Part shown: one piece after another, positions 60,006 through 60,237 of the stretch
Numbering within the stretch: the first letter of the stretch is position 1
How the letters are laid out: the number at the start of each line of letters is the position of its first letter
Origin: Planctomycetia bacterium
Lineage (GTDB): Bacteria; Planctomycetota; UBA8108; UBA1146
Reading direction: 5' to 3'
Assembly (NCBI GenBank): GCA_012269595.1
Contig: JAAXJX010000001.1
Span: forward strand, 14,316-74,552
DNA: 60,237 nt
Position numbers and translations under genes: made by a program
Notes under the pieces: generated by a model
What the model saw: the letters and a program-made list of their open reading frames with translations, nothing else
Database searches by the model: none
What the model was told of the DNA's origin: nothing

Positions 60006-60237
60006 GTTCGGGTTCTTCCGCAATTCGCCGACCCTGGATCTGTCGCGAAGTCGATGAAACCATCGCTTCCGAATTGGCACGTCAGTTGGGGACGCCGGAA
60101 GTGGTCTCCCGTTTACTGGTCGACCGTGGTCTGACCACGCTGGAGGAGGCCCGCGCCTTCCTCGAACCCAAATGGAATGGCCTTCACGATCCTTCCGAGC
60201 TGCCCGATCTGGAGGAAGCGGTCGACATGATCCTTGC
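60002..60237 (+). CDS. recJ: Single-stranded-DNA exonuclease RecJ, N-terminal fragment
   Basis: From TTG 60002 the frame stays open to the window edge, giving 78 residues. It has RRPWICREVDE, VVSRLLVDRGLTTLEEARAF and LHDPSELPDLEEAVDMIL, which match the RecJ N-terminal pattern (RG-hT-x-eeA-x-x-FL then L-x-DP). The catalytic DHH domain lies beyond the window. It overlaps purQ by four bases. Confidence 0.82.
   Translation, partial: MSSGSSAIRRPWICREVDETIASELARQLGTPEVVSRLLVDRGLTTLEEARAFLEPKWNGLHDPSELPDLEEAVDMIL

Noticed and set aside
1-60237. CRISPR arrays, insertion sequences, prophage or integrase genes
   Set aside because: No regularly spaced repeats, transposase, terminal-repeat pairs or phage genes were seen.

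Overview
The window reads as ordinary chromosomal DNA of a bacterium, most probably a marine-type member of the Planctomycetota or a close relative. This is inferred from three things seen in the translations: exported proteins with dockerin-like 'D-x-N-x-D/N-G' calcium-loop repeats in the style of planctomycete secretomes (14921-15742, 45000-45719), a PSCyt1-like CxxCH haem-binding tail on one of them, and a one-piece zinc-finger anti-sigma/FecR protein behind an ECF sigma factor. No rRNA operon, insertion sequence, integrase, phage gene or CRISPR array is visible. Two tRNA genes, Leu(UAA) and Phe(GAA), are present, both without an encoded CCA end. GTG and especially TTG start codons are common. 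Many neighbouring genes overlap by 1-4 bases (ATGA, TTGA, TGATG), which suggests translationally coupled operons.

Layout. 1-5.2 kb: an exported protein cut by the left edge, purB, rsgA, then an ECF sigma factor with its zinc-finger/FecR anti-sigma factor. 5.2-9.0 kb (minus strand): a 977-residue DUF4388/PEGA/beta-propeller membrane protein coupled to an exported BamE-like protein. 9.1-12.5 kb: hemW followed by three poorly characterised proteins. 12.5-14.5 kb: a long structured spacer, a lysine-rich histone H1-like protein built of AKKKx repeats, and a sirtuin. 14.7-17.1 kb: tRNA-Leu, a dockerin/cytochrome protein and an aspartate-type aminotransferase. 17.4-22.2 kb: a five-PDZ exported protein, shikimate kinase, prepilin peptidase and an OmpA-like lipoprotein. 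22.5-31.3 kb: a type IV pilus operon pilT-pilB-pilC-pilS-pilR, with a polytopic GT-C-like/TPR membrane protein coupled to pilR. 31.2-34.0 kb: ogt, an HD phosphohydrolase and an HNH nuclease.

34.0-34.4 kb holds an unexplained minus-strand unit: a consensus TTGACA promoter, a near-leaderless 59-codon ORF, several hairpins and a strong terminator. 34.5-36.1 kb: a pterin dehydratase coupled to an exported Xaa-Pro peptidase. 36.5-40.6 kb (minus): ctpA-tsaD-larB-pyrK, each overlapping the next by four bases. 40.7-44.9 kb: a secreted two-repeat protein, a 40-residue membrane protein, and a haem oxygenase / DUF1838-NTF2 / hemerythrin cassette. 45-47.6 kb: a second dockerin-like protein, then on the minus strand a TPR protein, rpsT and tRNA-Phe. 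47.9-49.6 kb: def and ribF. 49.6-52.1 kb (minus): gcvT-gcvH-lipoate ligase. 52.1-56.1 kb (minus): accA-exbB-exbD-lipoprotein. 56.3-60.2 kb: a PurS-PurL fusion, purQ and the start of recJ.

How the genes work together: most are housekeeping genes for purine synthesis, glycine cleavage and lipoylation, tRNA modification, ribosome assembly, peptide deformylation, flavin and fatty-acid precursor synthesis. The accessory interest lies in the pilus operon with its two-component regulators, the haem-oxygenase/hemerythrin cassette, the AccA-coupled ExbBD system, and the structured intergenic regions near 12.85 kb and 34.2 kb. Function calls come from reading motifs by eye; no database search was run.
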